Shown piece by piece: positions 34,872 to 46,102 of a stretch of DNA of 64,000 nt. This DNA comes from Hysterangium stoloniferum. Taxonomy: Eukaryota > Basidiomycota > Agaricomycetes > Hysterangiales > Hysterangiaceae. The translations under genes were made by a program, and so were the position numbers. The stretch's first letter is position 1; each line of letters begins with the position of its first letter. The stretch spans positions 930,001 to 994,000 of the forward strand of contig WHVD01000011.1 of NCBI GenBank assembly GCA_015178975.1, in the 5' to 3' direction. Below the pieces are notes generated by a model. The model did no database searches. It had not been told where the DNA came from and saw nothing but the letters and a program-made list of their open reading frames with translations.

Positions 34872-35219
34872 ATTCTGTCGTCATTCATATATATATACCG
34901 AGCAATAAATTGATTTTTAATCCAATGCTTGACTCTTGAGCAGCCCAGTTGCGCGTTTGTTTGTTCATGGTTTCCATTGCAATGAAAATGGGTTTGCCCC
35001 TTGTGAGGCGAATTAAATATCCTGCCGCCTTTTGTCACTTGCCACCATCATTTGAGTGGCCGGCCCTCAGGGTATTGCTCTCAGCCTTCCCTTGAGTAAT
35101 TTTCTTTTTCCTGCCATCCCACACTTTCCTGCTCCTTTATTACCCTAAGCTCGTAGTTATTTATCGCCATATGGGTTATAGATACAGTCAAAACGTCAAG
35201 TATGAGATTAAGTATACAA
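34872..35219. other. intergenic, repeat copy B inside
   Basis: About 350 bp after the F-box-like gene and before the SulP stop. It carries dispersed-repeat copy B at 35022-35110. Confidence 0.5.
35022..35110 (+). repeat. dispersed repeat, copy B
   Basis: Counterpart of copy A at 32499-32576, in the same orientation; together they bracket the F-box-like gene. No target-site duplication is obvious at either copy. Confidence 0.7.
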
Positions 35220-38200
35220 CTAGATTCCTCCATCATGTACCAGTTCCAGCACTTCGATATGCTGCATTGCAGATGTCACGTTTTCGAAGACAGCATCCCT
35301 CCCTAACAAATCGATAACACCAGCCTTTTCAAAGACATCATTCGGACCGGGTCTGAGATGGCATACGAACACATTAACAGCCCGATTCTAAAATTGGGGG
35401 CGGATGCATGTTGACTTGCGGCTATAATCAGTTGTGTCGAAGCGACGCACCTTGTATGCCTCGATGAGTTCAAAGAATACTTGTGTCGCGCTATGAAAGA
35501 GAATAAGATGTCATACAGATACCTATAGCAATAACTTACGCAACGTCGCAATTGTCCATGTCCGCCAGGTGGAATACTATTACCTGAGCATGTTGTCTCG
35601 TTGGAGCTTCTGAAGGATGTTTATGTTCAACACCGTAAAGTTCAAGTCTTCGTAAACGCTCTAAATTAGGAAGTTAGGTAGTTTTTAGACATTTTAAAAG
35701 TAACCCACCCTTCATCTGGGCCGAGTTGGCTGAAAATACCATTTATCATTTTGTTTCACGAAAACCCAAAAAGAACTACATACCAAAATCCAAACTCTCT
35801 CTTACTCGTACAATCAAAACTCCTGGCAGAGGTTCAATAGCTTCTGGGTTTTCGTTGATAGGCTTCCATTGGTCAGTTCCAGGCATGCGTCCCTATGAAG
35901 GCTTTGTAATGAGCTAATGACCGGTATCCTTTGGACATACCAGAATCGACATTCTAGTCTGAGAACTTTTCTTGACAACCAACAACAACGATAGCGCCAC
36001 ACTTGAGAGGACGCCAACCTCGACACTCCATAGAATCGTGAGGACAAGAGTAAGTGTCATAAGGAATAGCTCCCGCCAAGCCTTCATACTACACACAACG
36101 TAGGATTATATCCACAATTTAATGTGAAGGATCTAAAAGCATACCGCAGATAATATTTGACATCATGAGGGGTTTCTACCACCAAACCCCATACGATGAG
36201 ACATACTCTGTTATAGTCCCGTCAGCTTTTGCGAACAATTCTCTTACACCTTGTACATACATTGAAGAAAGAACCGCTTTAGGCAAATAATATAATGTTG
36301 GAAGCAAGAAGAAAGTGGCAAGAAGTATAAGAATGGAAGAGATAATAGATGCCATTTGAGTGCGTCCGCCGCAATCGGCATTCAGACGAGACCTATAAAG
36401 TGAAGAATATCCAAGATTTCGGTAGTGCTCAAACAGGGATTTATAAATTACCTTGTGATAGAACCATATGCGGGAAGTGTTCCAGGAATAAATGACGCTG
36501 CGAGGTTTCCAGCCCCTAGGAAAATTCATGACATTCGATGCTATCAATAGAATTCTTGAAACACACCAAGGGCAACAAGCTCCCTGTTCGGGCTGATCGA
36601 ATACCCGAATCGCAATGCGTTTTGTTTGGCAGCAGCGATAGAATCAAGAAATCCGACGATAGATATCAATCTTTGCGAAGTAAGACTAGGTTATTACCGA
36701 GCGGATGAGGGGAAAGTCCTCTCACATTGCGGTGGAGGCAGTTCGCTTGAATAACATATAGTTCAGGCTGTGAATGGGAAAGGCGAAGAACGACGCGTCT
36801 GTCACTGGTTCGACGCGACCAAGAATGACTACCCCGGCTTTTTCCCAATCAAAAACTGCGCTTAGGCCTAAAGGTGACTGTTCAGCTACACGAAAACAGG
36901 GGAAACAGCCATCTACACACAGGTAGAGACTATGACTACCAACAGCACCTCTGGGATCCATTTGGGCCAGTCGCAACGTTTTGAGGCCGAGCGTTTGGCG
37001 GCTCTAATAACTAGGAGTGCTGCCAGCGTACCAAAACCAATGAAGGCAGTGAGCCAATGGGCTCGAGGATCGATGAATATGTACTTGAATAAGAAAAGCG
37101 CCTTGTCTAGAGTACTTTCCGGTGGATCGCCAGATGGAGGCGCGTACTCCAAGGCAGAAAGTCCAAAAATGGGTATGCATTGTTCACTAATCTAGTGAGT
37201 ATATAATATTACATATTATAAAAAATAGCTTACATGAGAATGACAACAGCCTTATATATACATGCGGAATCAGTGGCTCGAGAAGTGATGCATAGTGAAG
37301 AATGCTTACAACGGCGGTCACAAAGCCTCTCAGAAGTGCCCGGCTCAAGATGACATCGATAAACCCCAAGCGAAATATTCCCAAAAGAAAGGTCATCAAT
37401 CCTGCCTTAAAAAAGAAAAAATCAGGAGATAGATCAATAACTCCAGTACGTTAACTCACTTGAAGGGTAATGATGGTACTGACAGCAGCCGCAACCGTTT
37501 TTGGGTTGTGCGCGATAAAGTCCATAAGTACTTTATCACCCCCATCCAGGGGATGAATTAATATGTCTTGTACTGCCTGCCCTACAAGTAAAGAGAGCGC
37601 CGCTTCAGGTGCTACAGAGGGGATAATCATTTATAGAATTAATAAATTTAATAGGAAGTGGAAGGAAGGAAAAGATGAAGCATCTGCTCACCGACGTTAA
37701 GCTGCCGAGAGGAGCCCAAAACGCTGTATATGATACCGGGAATAGAGGCAGAAAACAAGCCAGTCAAAGGATTGAGTTTTGCCAAGGAGGTTGCATATGA
37801 TATGGCTAAAAGTAAATTTCAATTTAATTCCGAGGGTGGAATTGCGTCTATTTTGCTTACATTGGGGAACGAGAAGGCAGGCAACCGTCACGCCTGCTAA
37901 AACATCGCCTCCCAACCTACCGTTATAACGAAGAACACAATTGATTTATTACTCGGATGAGATAGAGAATAATACTTGCAGTGTCAGAGAGTAATTCGGA
38001 ATCCATATTGTACCTGTGGGAGCCATTACTTTAAATCCCCAAAATTCTCGACACGACGAAAGTAGGATCTACCTGGAAGATAGTAGCCACTACGAAGCTT
38101 AACCTTCTGCCACCAGGCATTATTTGCATTCGACGTATGTACTAGACAGGCTTGTTCATGATTCCATCATCAGCTCAGCACAAAAGCAAATCACCTTGCT

Positions 38201-38336
38201 CGCCGTGCTCAATGTCAGACATTACGTCCAATCCTTGTATAGATGAAGATTGAGAATGTAATATATCGAATCCACCACTGCTTTTTCCGACCCGAGGAGG
38301 ACGCTGTGGAGTGCTTGCACCACTTGTCATAGCCAT
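35220..38336 (-). CDS. SulP family anion (sulfate) transporter with STAS domain
   Basis: A multi-exon gene starting MAMTSGASTPQRPPRVGKSS at 38336. The cytosolic N-terminus is followed by GGDVLAGVTVACLLVPQ (TM1, the SulP signature), and further helices include GLMTFLLGIFRLGFIDVILS, LTAFIGFGTLAALLVIRAAK, QMASIISSILILLATFFLLP and LVLTILWSVEVGVLSSVALS. A C-terminal STAS-like region ends HIEVLELVHDGGI at TAG 35220-35222. SulP proteins carry sulfate or other anions through the plasma or organelle membrane, and the STAS domain aids regulation. Substrate and exact exon borders were not resolved; the introns are short and GT-AG. Confidence 0.8.
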
Positions 38337-38481
38337 GATCTTCGGGCTTGCTTGGGACAGCGTGTGCAGCAGGGATTGTGCGCTTAATTCATTTTAGGAG
38401 ACCCAAATTGGGAAATCCCTCAGTTGTGAGTCACGTCAGGACTTGTCCTTTTATCACTCTCAATCTGCACCTCTTCGCTCA

Positions 38482-40694
38482 ATGGCGTCTCAGATATACG
38501 TAGATGAAATAACTGGATCGGATACTACTGGTGACGGCACGATCCAGCAGCCATATCAGAGTGCAGCTCACGCTCTCTTTGTCAACCAAGCAATCTCGGA
38601 GCCCAAACTTCTTATGCGGTCAAAAGAGGAAAGCGACTTTGTCGAAATTACCGCATCAGCTCTTAAAAAGGCAAGGAAGAATGCCGATGGACTTGCCAAA
38701 AAGGCGAAGAAAAGTGAGGAGCTCAAACTTAGGGAAGAACAGGCTAAGGGCGCTGAGGCCGAGAAAACACAAAAAAAACTTGAGGAGAGCAAAAAAATTG
38801 TCTTAACGGAGGATAGTGACCTCGTTAAACCTGTCAAGGTGATTTAAAATAGCATTTTGGTCAGAACCCTGGTTGGTGACCTCATATAGGCGAAAATAGG
38901 GAACCTTGCCCCCTTACGTTCGAAACGTGTGCGAGTCTCTGGCTGGGTACATCGGCTGCGTGACCAAAAGGGAATCATTTTTGTTGACCTTCGAGACGGA
39001 ACTGGTTACCTCCAGGTTGTACTGTCTGGGATAGTGGTGAGCCAACCGAGTTATCTCCACGCTACAAATCCTGACTCATGGTAGGCTCAAACATATCAAG
39101 CACTTACATTGAACACTGAAGCAACTATTGAAGCAACCGGAATACTTCAAGAGGTCCCTGAGGGGAAGAAGGCTCCTGGAGGCCATGAGTTGATCGTAGA
39201 TTATTGGCGTCTCTTGGGCTCTTCCCCTGGTGGGCCAGATTCATTCTCCAACCAGGTTACAGAGGTTCGTCCAACATCACAATTATCTAATCTTTCCTCA
39301 TCTAGTATTTAGAAAAGTGACCCATCGCTTCAAGCAGATTTGAGGCATTTAGTTCTTCGTGGCGAAACCGCGTCTAATGTTCTACGGCTTCGTTCTTTCC
39401 TTCTCCGCGCTTTCCGTGAAAGTCTAGTTTCCCACGATCTTATGGAGGTTACGCCCCCTTGTCTTGTGCAAACGTCTGTTGAAGGCGGCGCCACTCTTTT
39501 TAAGCTTGACTATTACAGTCAACCCGCATACCTGACACAGAGCTCGCAGCTCTACCTTGAGACTTGCTTACCGTCATTAGGGGACGTATTCTGTATACAA
39601 GAGAGTTTTAGAGCAGAAAATAGGTCAGTGGGTCTAGCTTTCGTGTTGTATTCTCTCTTAGCGTATACCATCCCCATAGTCATACTCGTCGTCATTTAAG
39701 TGAATATACCCATCTTGAAGGTGAACTCGCCTTCATCACATTTGATGACTTAATGGACCATATCGAGACTATTGTACGTGGAATTTTTTCCAAAAGTTGA
39801 TGTGTGGTGTACGGATGTTGTTTTCCAGATTTGCGAGAGCGTTCAAAAACTGTTGGACTCCCCAGTTGCATCTGCCCTTATTAAACAGCTCAACCCCAAC
39901 TTTGTCCAACCCAAGCGCCCCTTCAAACGCATGTCCTATGCCTCGGCAATTGCGTGGTTGGTGGAAAACGGCATTAAACGACCCTCTGAAGATGCAGATG
40001 GCAACATTATCAAGGATGAACAAGGCAACCCCATCATGGTCGACCATGTTTTGGGCGATGACATTGCTGAAGCTGCTGAGCGCCAGATGACTGATATCTT
40101 CGCTGTACCCATGTTCCTGTATGGATTCCCCAAAGAACTAAAAGCTTTTTATATGAAAGCTATGCCTGGGACTGGGGAGGGCGGGTTGGTTTACACCGAA
40201 AGTTGTGACCTGCTCATGCCCAATGTAGGAGAGATTGTGGGTATGTCACTTATTTTGATAATGTATAGTTTATGATATCATGAACAATTGAACTAATTTT
40301 TTTCAGGTGGATCTATGAGAATTTCAGATATGGACGAGCTTCTGGCCGGATACAAACGTGTCGGTATAGACCCCAGCCCTTATTACTGGTTCACAGATCA
40401 ACGCAAGTACGGCACATGTGAACACGGGGGCTATGGATTAGGGGTAGAGGTTCGTGCTATCCTTATGAATCTTTCATGTTTAGTTGTTTAATTTTATGAT
40501 AGCGCTTCCTGGCATGGCTTGCCAACAGATACACCGTCAGGTAAGATTCCTTTTCCTTTCTTCTCAACCTATAACTAACCATGTGTCCCATCAGAGAATG
40601 CTCTTTATATCCGAGGTAATTCTTGCACCATTTTCGTTATCTCCCTCTAATCATAAACTTGTTCTGCAGATGGCCGGGTCGCGCAACTCCTTAA
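38482..40694 (+). CDS. DED81: cytosolic asparaginyl-tRNA synthetase
   Basis: Starts [20 protein letters not shown], the N-terminal extension typical of eukaryotic cytosolic AsnRS, followed by a Lys/Glu-rich helix. The OB-fold anticodon-binding domain reads [20 protein letters not shown]. The class II catalytic core has [20 protein letters not shown] leading into motif 2 ([17 protein letters not shown], across an intron), [20 protein letters not shown] and motif 3 [13 protein letters not shown]. It ends [15 protein letters not shown], as other AsnRS do; the last intron splits the penultimate Arg codon. It charges tRNA-Asn in the cytosol. Upstream in-frame extension begins with TTG only, so the ATG at 38482 is used. 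Confidence 0.93.
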
Positions 40695-40952
40695 ATCTGT
40701 TGTATTCCGTTCTATTTTCTATATCTGATACCACTAGAGATGTCCGATCCTGTTTTTTCATAATACAATAATTGTTGTTCGGTGTCAGATTTGTTCTTCT
40801 TAATTCTCGGGGCTGCGCTTGCGGGAAGTCTGAATCGTTTCGTAGAATATAAGCCTGTTGGAGACATGTACCAAAGGCAAGCGTCATTTCACCACTACGT
40901 GACAGGACAATCATCGATAGACAACATTTTAGAACTCCGTTGGACAGTTATA

Positions 40953-41840
40953 ATGCTTCACATTTCGCGGTTTTCTAAGTCCTTTATTATTCTTATTTTC
41001 GTTCTTATCTTACTCTCATCTCTGTTTGTCTTACGCCGGCCAATTTCTGCATATAGAGATCCATGGTCAGGAAATATCTTTGGTGGGGGTGGAGTGGATA
41101 TACACGAAGACGATACTCTTTCTAATATGGGTATTGATGGTGGGATCATTATGGGGAAACTGGAAAATGCTACTGCAAAGTGGGATTTGAATATTCTATA
41201 TGATATAATTGACTTGATGTTCACACCTTGAAATTTACTAGGGCAGCACTTGGTCGCGCCACTTGGAAGTTACTGTAGGTCGTACCAGCTCCGAGCACCC
41301 CCATATCCTCATCTCCGATACGTTGTAGACATACAATGACTCTCAGATTTCCTGAGGTAATTCGATTAAATACAAAGAGCCATGAATAAATTGAATTTTG
41401 TCATGTTCCAGCACCCCACAGAAGATGAACGACTGGCATTAGCATCATATTTCCATCTGTCAGCCAGATTATACCCGTGTGGTAAGCTATTTCATTTTAT
41501 TATTGCGCATTTCGCATTGATAGCGTCGAAGGCGAATGTGCTGCAGAATTTCAGGCTCTTCTCAAGAAGTATCCTCCGCAGGTCTGTCATCTAATGCTTC
41601 CAGCTATTTGTTCTCCGAATCGCAACCAATCATTAATGGTCTCAGACTTCATCTCGCAAAGCGGCATCACTTTGGCTATGCTTCCTTCACAACGAAGTCA
41701 ATGAACGGTTAGGCAAACCTGAGTATAATTGTGCTAATCTCGATGGCACGTACGATTGCGGCTGCGGGGACAGTCCTACTGTTCAGAAAGGTCCCGGAGT
41801 AGATAATGAAACTGGTATTGATCTTATTCGTGGTGGGTAA
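40953..41840 (+). CDS. ERV2: FAD-linked sulfhydryl oxidase, ER type (ERV2)
   Basis: An N-terminal signal anchor (SFIILIFVLILLSSLFVLRR) precedes the ALR/Erv domain built from several exons: AALGRATWKLLHTMTLRFPE, HPTEDERLALASYFHLSARL, then the active site YPCGEC (Cys-x-x-Cys split by an intron near 41480), LWLCFLHNEVNERLGKPEYN and a Cys-rich end (YDCGCGD). Erv2 transfers electrons from thiols to O2 through FAD, making disulfides for ER protein folding. The signal anchor rather than a Cys-rich mitochondrial N-terminus points to ERV2, not ERV1. The stop is TAA 41838-41840. It is convergent with DPH5, 93 bp away. Confidence 0.88.
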
Positions 41841-41933
41841 TGCATGGGTCCCCCTTCTGTCTACTTCATTTAGCTTTTGTGTTGTGTGCATTAACTTGGA
41901 AGCTACCCGCTCGAATCCAATCATTTTATGGGT

Positions 41934-43020
41934 TTAGTTTATATTACATCCATATACACGCCGTGCTATATCCTTCCAATGCCCCGGATTCAATGCCCAA
42001 GCCTCCGCATACTCAGCTTCGATGTGATGTAGCCTCTTCCCGACGATCACTAGACTGTGCAAGGGCTCTCCATACACAGAAATATCTGCGTCATTTAATT
42101 CTTGAAGAGTTCCGGCCACTATTCGTTGTTCTTCGCCTCCCCCAACCCGTGACAGTCCTATGGCCAGGGTTTCCGCGGCATCAAGTATTCCAAACTTGCG
42201 AATGCTCTCTGTTTCAAGGAGTTGGGCTACCGCAACTGGAATGGACATGTATCTCGGTGGTTCGTAAATTTTACGACCCCTATACCAATGAAATCATTCA
42301 ATTGCAAGTTAAGCAGAAACTCCTTACCTGGCCATGTTCTCTTCGCTTTGTTCTTTGACCTTGATGTCAAGTAATACCAGTGTATGCATGCCTAGTTTGG
42401 AGTTCTCTTGGATCCGATCGTACCAACTGTCAGGTTTCCAGGTATCCGTGAAAAAGGGGAGAGACACCGTTTGCCCAAAATTATATAGCTGCAATCCACA
42501 TGCGCCAACTGCATTCATAATGGAGGCATTGTGGATTATAGTGACGGGGATCTTTAGTTCCCGAGCACGAAGGAGAATGTCGGTGTGGGTCGTTGCACTG
42601 TTGCACATGAGTACTTGCGCGATTATTCCGATGGAACAATAGCACATACCCAAATGGGTCTCCAACTACAAGCAGAGAAATATCAACCTCGGCAGCATCT
42701 TTGAGGATTGCGTCGCTGTCACTCTCCACGAGATCACGATCCGCTATGATCAATTCTTTTTGATAAAATGCTTCCTTGCGAATTGGAGGGTAAAATTTGC
42801 CTCAGGTGAAGTGAATGCTCAGAAATGTACCAGCTTTTCTTTCTGTACCATCAATATGCTGGTATAGGACTCCAAGTAGACTCGTGCGCTCCTTTTGATA
42901 GCCTGTGGATCATTCAGAATGGTGACAACCTGGCTTCAATATTTAACATTGCATTACTTCAAGTCCTCTTATCGTGACATCCTTCTCATCGCAAAGGCCC
43001 AATCCAATGATATAAAACAT
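41934..43020 (-). CDS. DPH5: diphthine methyl ester synthase
   Basis: Starts [20 protein letters not shown]-like at 43020 and spans several exons: [90 protein letters not shown] and a C-terminus [20 protein letters not shown]. The GDPF...ATTHTD and HNASI motifs are those of the SAM-binding fold of Dph5. The enzyme methylates the modified His of eEF2 four times on the way to diphthamide. Its start faces that of the L10a gene, about 170 bp away. Confidence 0.92.
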
Positions 43021-43194
43021 TTTAAGTAGATCCTGGACAAGCAGAAGTTTATGCGTTGCAATTGCAGCTGCCTGCATGCCGAGATTCCGAATGAACTCTA
43101 AAAAGGTAGGCCACAGTCACATCATCTGTCACGTCCTCCAAAAATCCAACAACCACCACTACCATCACCTTCAAGGTAACGCGTAAGGAAAAGC
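43021..43194. promoter_or_regulatory. short divergent promoter DPH5 / ribosomal protein L10a
   Basis: Only 174 bp lie between the two start codons, so the promoters of both genes must overlap or extend into transcribed sequence. The region has a CACCACTACCATCACC stretch near 43153-43168. No defined element was identified. Confidence 0.5.
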
Positions 43195-44221
43195 ATGAGG
43201 TGCGGTTCAAACCCTGGGCAACTGTGGTATTATACTGACTATATTACTGTTTTTCAGCTCAAAGCTTTCAGTGTCAAGCGTGCGGGGCTCCATTAAAGAG
43301 CTTCTAGCTACCGCCAACGGCGACAAGAAGCGCAACTTCGTCGAGACGATCGAGTTGCAAATTGGCCTGAAGAACTACGACCCTCAGAGGGACAAGCGTT
43401 TCTCGGGTACCGTAAAGTGCGTATTCTTATTTAATTTTGTTGATTCGTTGGTTGCTGACATTGCAATGTCGACAGATTGCCTAACGTCCCCCGACCCCGG
43501 ATGTCGATTTGCATTCTTGCAGATGCACATGATATGGATAGGGCAAAACAGATTGAGTTGGAGTACATGACTGTTGATGACCTCAAAAAGTCAGCCATAT
43601 GACTATCGGATGGAAAAGACTACTAATGACATAACCATAGATTGAACAAGAACAAAAAACTCGTCAAGAAGCTTGCAAAGAAATACGATGCATTCTTGTC
43701 CTCGGAGACTTTGATCAAACAGATTCCCCGTCTTCTTGGGCCGGGTTTGTCCAAGGGTGCGTTGGTGCAGTCATATTGTACTAACAACCACTGATAAACT
43801 TTTCCCTCCATAGCCGGAAAATTCCCGACGCCTGTCTCGCCAGCTGAGGATTTGAGTAATAAGCTCAACGAAGTCCGCTCTACGATCAAGTTCCAGCTTA
43901 AGAAGGTTCTCTGTCTCGGTGTCGCCATCGGACACGTACAGATGACTGATGATCAGGTATTGGGCAATGTCATGCTTGGTGAGTGTTCTCTTCATACTCT
44001 GTTCTATCTTTATTCCCCCTACTTCGCATCTTCATCTACCCCCTTCACATCTTTGTTTACTCCCTCCCGCCCTGTCTTTTTCTCTCCATGCTGTATGCTC
44101 ACTAACATGCCTATTTACCACAGCCATCAATTTCCTTGTCTCCCTCCTCAAAAAGAACTGGCAAAACGTCAAGAGCTTGCACATTAAATCTACTATGGGC
44201 AAGCCTGTGAGGTTGTTCTGA
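43195..44221 (+). CDS. RPL1: 60S ribosomal protein uL1 (L10a)
   Basis: The first coding exon is just ATGAG (43195-43199). After a 58-bp intron (donor GTGCGG, acceptor TTTCAG) exon 2 from 43258 gives [19 protein letters not shown], the standard start of L10a. Later exons read [77 protein letters not shown] and [19 protein letters not shown], with the end [19 protein letters not shown]...KPVRLF. It forms the L1 stalk and helps eject deacylated tRNA. The last intron (about 145 bp, pyrimidine-rich) is longer than its neighbours; no snoRNA boxes were found in it. Confidence 0.95.
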
Positions 44222-45141
44222 GCGCATTCGCGCTGGTGTCACCATCACTGGCGTCCATTTATCACTATCGTTAATTTGACCATGCGTGTTGGGGTGGGTA
44301 TGGAGAGAAGAAAAAGCGGAGACCAAGTTACAGAAAAGTGAGAACAGAGATGCCCATCAAGAAACTAGGAAAGGGGAGGGAAGATGATGAGAAAGTAAGA
44401 GAGACGAGGGAAATGGCCGTAATGCAAAATACGAAGCCCCGCACGCTTGGACCAACGACAGGGAGGTGGTCTGTCGATTGGGAGCTGATACGGTTTCTAT
44501 TTTCTTCTCCCACTCTTACCTTTTCGTCATATTATACCTTTTCTTTCGTACGCTTTTGTTTGGATGTCGATGTTCCACTTGGCTCGACCACTTGGCTCTT
44601 TGCTACACTTTTCCTCCTTCCTCTCCTTTCTCGAGATGGTTGCTTGTTTGATATTGACGACGCTCCTGGTGAAATTGATGTCACGGTGTTGATGCCCTCC
44701 TTACCCAGTGATTTTGTATCTTCCTCATATGCCTATGGATATATCATGTGATACGCATGTGTCTTTTCATGAAGAACTCTGAATCTCTTCGGCGATCACT
44801 TGCAAGGATGCATCCATCAGCTGCGCGCTCGCGCAGTTGCGCAGACGAATTACAATGCTGCGATTATATACACAAGGTACGTTAGGAACAGCACTAGGGT
44901 ACGCGTTTATACATTACAAGAATCCGTAAGTAAATCTGTGGCCGAAGTGAGTAGCAAGATCGTAGAGATTAGGAGCCAGCCATATCGGACAGGTTGACGC
45001 GTTATACCTTAGTTCCTTGTTACGCAAGGAATTCTGTCAAATGACCATTTCATGTACGACTGCTACTGTTCGACGATATTACACAACGAAATGCAGTTAA
45101 AGATATATATATGGCTTACAATAAAAAGGTAATGATCTAAT
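44222..45141. other. convergent intergenic region
   Basis: About 920 bp between the stops of L10a (+) and LSM4 (-), so it should hold both 3' ends. A 137-codon open frame (44338-44751, +) has no family resemblance and an erratic composition; I do not call it a gene. A GC-rich palindrome (CTGCGCG-CT-CGCGCAG) lies at 44821-44836. Confidence 0.45.
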
Positions 45142-45795
45142 CTATCCTCGTCCTCGTCCACGTCCACGAGATGGTCCACCTCGCATACGACCTTGCCACC
45201 ACAACAAAATTAATTCACGAACGAAACTGAATTTGGAATAAAACTGACCTCGTTGCATTGTACCGCGACCTATGGAACAGATATTAGACTGGCGTTTAAC
45301 ATGGATCACCTATATTCTCACCTCGAGCAACGGCACCGGAGCCACGGGTGCCTTTTGAGGCCTCCCGGGCCCTATTCTGCTCCTCCTTCACATCATCCAA
45401 CAGTGCGTCCGGCACGCGAAGATATTTTATCTAATGGGGTGAAATAAGTTCCGTAGATGTCACGTGTGCAGTGCGACGCACTGTGCTGCCTCGAATATAA
45501 CACTCCCGCAACTTCCAGAACCGATCGCCCTCTGAACTCGTCTGATATACCTCCCGCAGAGTGATGTTCATGAAATTGTCGCAGTTGACGAGATGGCCGT
45601 TGAACGTCTCGCCGTTTTTCAGCTCGACCAACTGCAATAACGGTTTAGGAATAACGATGACCCCCAGAAAGAAAGAGGCCTTGCCATAGGTTTGTTTTGA
45701 GCAGCATTAAGGAGAGACAACGGTAGCTGTTGGTGTTATTTTCGGAAGTAAGCATGCGTTGGGGTGGGGTGGGAGCTGTTGGCCGCACTCACCAT
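45142..45795 (-). CDS. LSM4: U6 snRNA-associated Sm-like protein LSm4
   Basis: Six coding exons (45793-45795, 45685-45726, 45482-45631, 45322-45430, 45249-45269 and 45142-45191) give 124 aa with matching phases. The protein reads [15 protein letters not shown], then [20 protein letters not shown] (Sm motif 1), [20 protein letters not shown] (Sm motif 2) and an Arg-Gly-rich tail (SRGRGRGRG). LSm4 belongs to the Lsm2-8 ring on U6 snRNA and the Lsm1-7 ring of mRNA decay. The first coding exon is only the ATG. The second intron (45632-45684) starts with GC (GCAAGG) and ends CAG, so it is a GC-AG intron; the conserved NKPM-LVELKNG junction fixes it. Confidence 0.93.
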
Positions 45796-46102
45796 TTGGG
45801 AGGACAGGAAAGAAAAGTGGTGGGCGCTTGTGAAGGTGACTGTGCTCTTCCGATCAGTGAGAGAAGCCATTCGGCTCGTTCCTGATTCTTGACATGGCTG
45901 ACTGCAACTTATCTCCAGGCTGAATAACATCGAGCACACTGGTTAGATCCAATCGAACTTAAGAAGCGATTTTGCTTATAGTAGTCGGAGAACTCACTGT
46001 GCCCGCAGTTTCCGCAGGTGAACAACTGCGAGCAAGTTTTTCAAATATCTGGAATCTTCACACAGTTTCACCTTTTAATTACGCCCAGCCTAGGTTACTC
46101 CA
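45796..46102. other. divergent intergenic region
   Basis: About 300 bp between the divergent starts of LSM4 and the membrane protein at 46103. Presumed shared promoter; no motif named. Confidence 0.4.

Noticed and set aside
43980-44124. Possible snoRNA in the long last intron of L10a
   Set aside because: No C box (RTGATGA) with a matching D box (CTGA) pair and no H/ACA layout was found.
44338-44751. 137-codon open frame after the L10a gene
   Set aside because: Composition changes midway, no family resemblance, and it sits in a pyrimidine-rich convergent 3' region; it is more likely UTR or spacer.
44821-44836. GC-rich palindrome CTGCGCGCTCGCGCAG
   Set aside because: Too short and isolated to assign a function; noted only within the intergenic entry.
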